In this document: one piece after another, positions 4,535 through 7,032 of the stretch | Layout: each line of letters starts with the position of its first letter | Position numbering within the stretch: position 1 is the stretch's first letter | NCBI GenBank assembly: GCA_900554385.1 | Contig: USHE01000095.1 | Coordinates: 1 to 7,032 of the forward strand | Reading direction: 5' to 3' | DNA length: 7,032 nucleotides | From: an uncultured bacterium | GTDB taxonomy: Bacteria; Cyanobacteriota; Vampirovibrionia; Gastranaerophilales; Gastranaerophilaceae | Notes under the pieces: generated by a model | Seen by the model: only the letters and a program-made list of their open reading frames with translations | The model's database searches: none | What the model was told of the DNA's origin: nothing | Translations under genes and position numbers: made by a program

Positions 4535-6007
4535 ATGGCAATAAATACCCCTAAACAAACATCACACTTGAAAAGAGAGATTTTAGTAAGATTGATAAAA
4601 TCTTTTATGAGTGACAATTTTGAAGAAAACACCCGTATGATACCATACGACATGCGTCCGAAAGGTCACGAAGTACCTTACAGATGCTGTATTTATAAAG
4701 AACGTGCAATTTTACGTGACAGAACAATCGCGGGTCTTGGACATTCTATTGAAGAAACCGAAGATTACGAACTTTTGTCAGACTTAGCACATAAAGCACT
4801 TGACAGAAAAGAACCTGATGAGCATCCTCTGACAGTTCTTACAACAGCTTGTAAAGGCTGCGTTCCTGCAAGAATATACGTAACAGACCTATGTCAGGGC
4901 TGTGTTGCAAGACCTTGCGTAAACACTTGCAAATTTGGCGCAATAAGTATTCAAAACGGCAAGTCCGTTATTGACCCTGCAAAATGTAAAAATTGCGGAA
5001 TGTGCGCACAAGTTTGTCCTTATCAGGCAATCCAAAAAATTATCGTACCTTGTGAAAATGCATGCCCTGTCGGTGCAATCACAAAAGGGGATGATGGACA
5101 TGCTCAGATTGATTTTTCAAAATGTATTTCATGCGGAAAATGCGTTTCTGCTTGTCCTTTCGGCGCAGTTCACGAAAAAAGCCAGATTATTGATGTACTA
5201 AAAAGCATTAAAGAAGGTAAAAAAGTTATTGCAATGCTTGCCCCTGCAATGATGGGTCAGCTTCCTTGCACTCCGGCTCAATTAAAAGAAGCAATCCTTA
5301 AATTAGGATTTTCAGATGTTTACGAAGTAGCACAGGGCGCAGACGTAACTACAAAAACAGAAGCGGCTGAATTTGTTGAAAGACTCGACGAAGGTGCAGA
5401 ATTTATGACAACATCTTGCTGCGCAGGTTATAACGAACTTGTTGATAAACATATTCCTGAAATGAAGCCTTTCCGTTCTGATACAAAGACACCAATGTAC
5501 TACACAGCAGAAATTGTAAAAAAAGAAAATCCTGATGCTGTAACAGTATTCTTCAGTCCTTGTGTAGCGAAAAGACGTGAAGCTCTCCAAAATCCAAATG
5601 TAGATTACGTTCTGAACTACGAAGAAGTTGGGGCATGGTTTGTCGCAATGAACATTCAAGTATCAGAATGCGGTGAAAGCGAATTTAAAACAGAAGCCTC
5701 AGCAGAAGCAAGAAACTACTGTGTAACCGGAGGAGTTGCAAAAGCAGTTCAGACACTTTTACCGGAAGAAATTCCTGCACACCCTGTTGTAATCGACGGA
5801 TTAACAAAACAGTCAATTAGGGATTTGAAAAAATATGCAAAAAATGGCATGTGCGATTTAGGAAACCTAATTGAAGTTATGGCTTGTCAGGGCGGGTGTC
5901 TTGGTGGAAATGCCACGGTTAACGCATTTAAACCGGCATTAAAACAGGTTACGAACTACGTAAATGCCAGTGAATCACTAAAACCAACTGAAAAAGTTGG
6001 AAAATAA
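4535..6007 (+). CDS. hydA: Catalytic [FeFe] hydrogenase, group B-like, with ferredoxin-type N-terminus
   Basis: A 490-residue soluble iron hydrogenase expected to reduce protons to H2 with electrons from ferredoxin, or the reverse. The N-terminal half carries many Fe-S ligands: C106/C109, C120/123/128/132, C151/154/157/161, C173/C177 and C197/200/203/207, enough for three or four [4Fe-4S] clusters. The H-cluster domain (about 230-470) has ligands C296 (TSCCAGY, 293-299), C343 (SPCVAKR), C451 and C455 (MACQGGC). Proton-path residues are kept: C295 and, by alignment with CpI E279/E282/R286, E276, E279 and R283. The usual Pro after the CC pair is Ala297, and the residue before PC is Ser341 instead of Met. 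With the VDYVLNYEEVGAWF segment and the N-terminal layout, this suggests group B rather than the classical CpI group. SD AAAGGG (4521-4526) lies 8 nt before the ATG. It probably corresponds to the second hydrogenase of hfs-type operons (HfsD), but here it is a separate unit. Confidence 0.9.
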   Translation: MAINTPKQTSHLKREILVRLIKSFMSDNFEENTRMIPYDMRPKGHEVPYRCCIYKERAILRDRTIAGLGHSIEETEDYELLSDLAHKALDRKEPDEHPLTVLTTACKGCVPARIYVTDLCQGCVARPCVNTCKFGAISIQNGKSVIDPAKCKNCGMCAQVCPYQAIQKIIVPCENACPVGAITKGDDGHAQIDFSKCISCGKCVSACPFGAVHEKSQIIDVLKSIKEGKKVIAMLAPAMMGQLPCTPAQLKEAILKLGFSDVYEVAQGADVTTKTEAAEFVERLDEGAEFMTTSCCAGYNELVDKHIPEMKPFRSDTKTPMYYTAEIVKKENPDAVTVFFSPCVAKRREALQNPNVDYVLNYEEVGAWFVAMNIQVSECGESEFKTEASAEARNYCVTGGVAKAVQTLLPEEIPAHPVVIDGLTKQSIRDLKKYAKNGMCDLGNLIEVMACQGGCLGGNATVNAFKPALKQVTNYVNASESLKPTEKVGK

Positions 6008-6012
6008 CAATA

Positions 6013-6040
6013 AAAAAGCCCTGATAATTCAGGGCTTTTT
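6013..6040. terminator. Bidirectional intrinsic terminator
   Basis: AAAAAGCCCTGA (6013-6024) and TCAGGGCTTTTT (6029-6040) are perfect 12-bp arms around TAAT, with T-runs on both strands. It ends the hydrogenase transcript (stop at 6007) and the minus-strand pilin-like transcript, whose stop codon lies at 6045-6043. Confidence 0.92.
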
Positions 6041-6042
6041 AG

Positions 6043-6819
6043 TTATTTGCATTTAGTTTTGCCATTCCAGCTAAGGTCATCACAATGTAGATAGTCCATA
6101 TTTTCATTAAGCAATACCCACGCAGTACAACCTTCACAAAGCCCATAACAATCTTTTCTATTACATGCTCGTGGAAAACTGTAAATTTTTATCACACTTG
6201 AGTCTTCAAGAGTTTCATCTTGAATTGAACTCGGCGAGCCAAAAGGATAAATTCCTTCTTTTGTAAGTATAAATGAAAACATATCCTGACCAAAAACATT
6301 CGGACCTTTAAAACCATTTATATCTACTGATATTGCACCGTAAGATTCATTTTGAAAACCACCTCCCGTAACATCAGGAGAACTTCCATAGGTATACATA
6401 AAAACACTCATCCCATCAGAAGTAATTAACTTTGATATATCAGTCATCGAATTAAAATTGTCAGAATTTTTACCATCAATCTTTTTATATGTTATATCCT
6501 TAAAGCAGCCTTTATCATTATGACAAATTTTTGAAGTCTTCATATATTTAGTCATAATATCAACCATAATATTTGAACCCTGTGGAGAGCCTTTTGCCAT
6601 ATATCCGCCATACCAGCCATCAGGAGTTCCATATTCATTTTTGGCAAATATATAAGCTTGAGAAACCGATGAATAAAATTTCTTTAAAGCTGTTACCGCA
6701 GCTTTTTCATTTTGTTTTTGTATCAACGCGGGCAGCGTCATCGTAGCAACTATACCGATTATAGCGAGAGTGATTAAAACTTCCGCCAGTGTAAAACCAA
6801 ATTTTCTGGATAATGATAT
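6043..6819 (-). CDS. Type IV pilin-like / type II pseudopilin protein, 5' end uncertain
   Basis: A prepilin-type protein exported through the inner membrane, cleaved and N-methylated by prepilin peptidase, for assembly into a pilus or type II secretion pseudopilus. On the minus strand the frame reads RKFGFTLAEVLITLAIIG (from 6807), giving a class III leader with cleavage after Gly (6798-6796) before Phe, Glu at +5 and a hydrophobic helix. The Met at 6741 is inside this helix, so a start there would remove the leader and is unlikely. Upstream the frame stays open to the window edge, yet no ATG, GTG or TTG occurs in it; the first unusual candidate is ATA at 6819, just where a repeat begins. The mature part has paired cysteines, including CHNDKGC and a cysteine-rich C-terminus (CNRKDCYGLCEGC), suggesting disulfides outside the cytoplasm. 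It may be a gene cut off from its start by a repeat or sequence error. Confidence 0.72.
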   Translation of the reverse strand: MSLSRKFGFTLAEVLITLAIIGIVATMTLPALIQKQNEKAAVTALKKFYSSVSQAYIFAKNEYGTPDGWYGGYMAKGSPQGSNIMVDIMTKYMKTSKICHNDKGCFKDITYKKIDGKNSDNFNSMTDISKLITSDGMSVFMYTYGSSPDVTGGGFQNESYGAISVDINGFKGPNVFGQDMFSFILTKEGIYPFGSPSSIQDETLEDSSVIKIYSFPRACNRKDCYGLCEGCTAWVLLNENMDYLHCDDLSWNGKTKCK

Positions 6820-6820
6820 A

Positions 6821-6920
6821 CCCTCACCTGGGCTTCGCCCACCCTCTCCCAGTGGTAGAGGGGAAGTGTTCCCGCCCCTAATTCGTACGAATTTAGACCC
6901 TGAAACGAGTTCAGGGTGAC
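6821..6920. repeat. Composite of four adjacent palindromes (REP-like intergenic repeats)
   Basis: Four inverted repeats lie in tandem. GGGC-TTC-GCCC is followed by CCCTCT (6842-6847) / AGAGGG (6857-6862). Next is the perfect 14-bp palindrome AATTCGTACGAATT (6880-6893), then ACCCTGAA (6897-6904) / TTCAGGGT (6910-6917). The region is richer in GC than the coding DNA beside it and resembles dispersed REP-type intergenic elements. It starts exactly where the pilin-like gene loses a recognisable start codon. Family membership is a visual judgement. Confidence 0.55.
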
Positions 6921-6929
6921 AAATGTGTG

Positions 6930-6955
6930 TAAACCCTTGCCCTGAGAGGAAACTA
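6930..6955 (+). repeat. Right copy of the 26-nt direct repeat
   Basis: Matches 35-60 at 22 of 26 positions in the same orientation and without gaps. It lies between the palindrome cluster and the terminal G run. Together with the left copy it suggests that both edges of this contig fall in members of one dispersed repeat family. Confidence 0.55.

Positions 6956-7032
<77 letters not shown>

Noticed and set aside
4435..4653. Minus-strand 72-codon frame with a hydrophobic stretch
   Set aside because: It overlaps the hydrogenase promoter and start on the opposite strand, and no SD or family resemblance is visible.
5312..5659. Minus-strand 115-codon frame, rich in Cys and Phe
   Set aside because: Its composition is the reverse complement of the conserved hydrogenase codons; the plus-strand frame carries all catalytic motifs.
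6043..6741. Starting the pilin-like gene at the Met at 6741
   Set aside because: This Met lies inside the hydrophobic helix; the prepilin cleavage site and Glu+5 are encoded upstream in the same frame.

Overview
The window looks like a low-GC, strictly fermentative bacterium, most likely a gut member of the non-photosynthetic cyanobacterial sister lineage (Vampirovibrionia/Melainabacteria, order Gastranaerophilales). The main taxonomic clue is the minus-strand type IV pilin-like gene at the right, whose leader (RKFGFTLAEVLITLAIIG) is of the type abundant in that group. The [FeFe]-hydrogenase genes fit an anaerobic fermenter and alone would equally fit a clostridium. The assignment is an inference (about 0.6).

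Layout. Positions 1-237 hold a repeat-like left edge with a perfect GC-rich palindrome and a C11 tract, then back-to-back promoters: one reading left into a gene start that is interrupted after 14 codons, one reading right into the main operon. Positions 238-3747 form a four-gene plus-strand operon: a [2Fe-2S] thioredoxin-like ferredoxin, a PAS-containing sensory-type [FeFe] hydrogenase, a SpoIIE/PP2C phosphatase, and a second [2Fe-2S] ferredoxin. It ends at a strong bidirectional hairpin (3754-3786). A minus-strand gene of unknown function (3787-4305) converges on that hairpin. Across a 229-bp divergent intergenic region lies a second, catalytic-type (group B-like) [FeFe] hydrogenase (4535-6007) with its own promoter and an inverted repeat overlapping the -35. 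A second bidirectional terminator (6013-6040) separates it from the convergent pilin-like gene (6043 to about 6819, minus), whose 5' end runs into composite palindromic repeats and then a 76-base G run at the edge.

How it works together. The gene content (two [FeFe] hydrogenases, one with PAS, plus a SpoIIE phosphatase) resembles the hfs operon of Thermoanaerobacterium and clostridia. The likely reading is that the PAS hydrogenase senses H2 or redox state and passes the signal to the phosphatase, while the 4535-6007 enzyme makes or uses H2 with ferredoxin-type electron carriers. The sensor has lost residues of the canonical proton path (C299, E279 and E282 of C. pasteurianum CpI), whereas the second enzyme keeps them. 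The target of the phosphatase is not in the window, nor are the HydE/F/G maturases.
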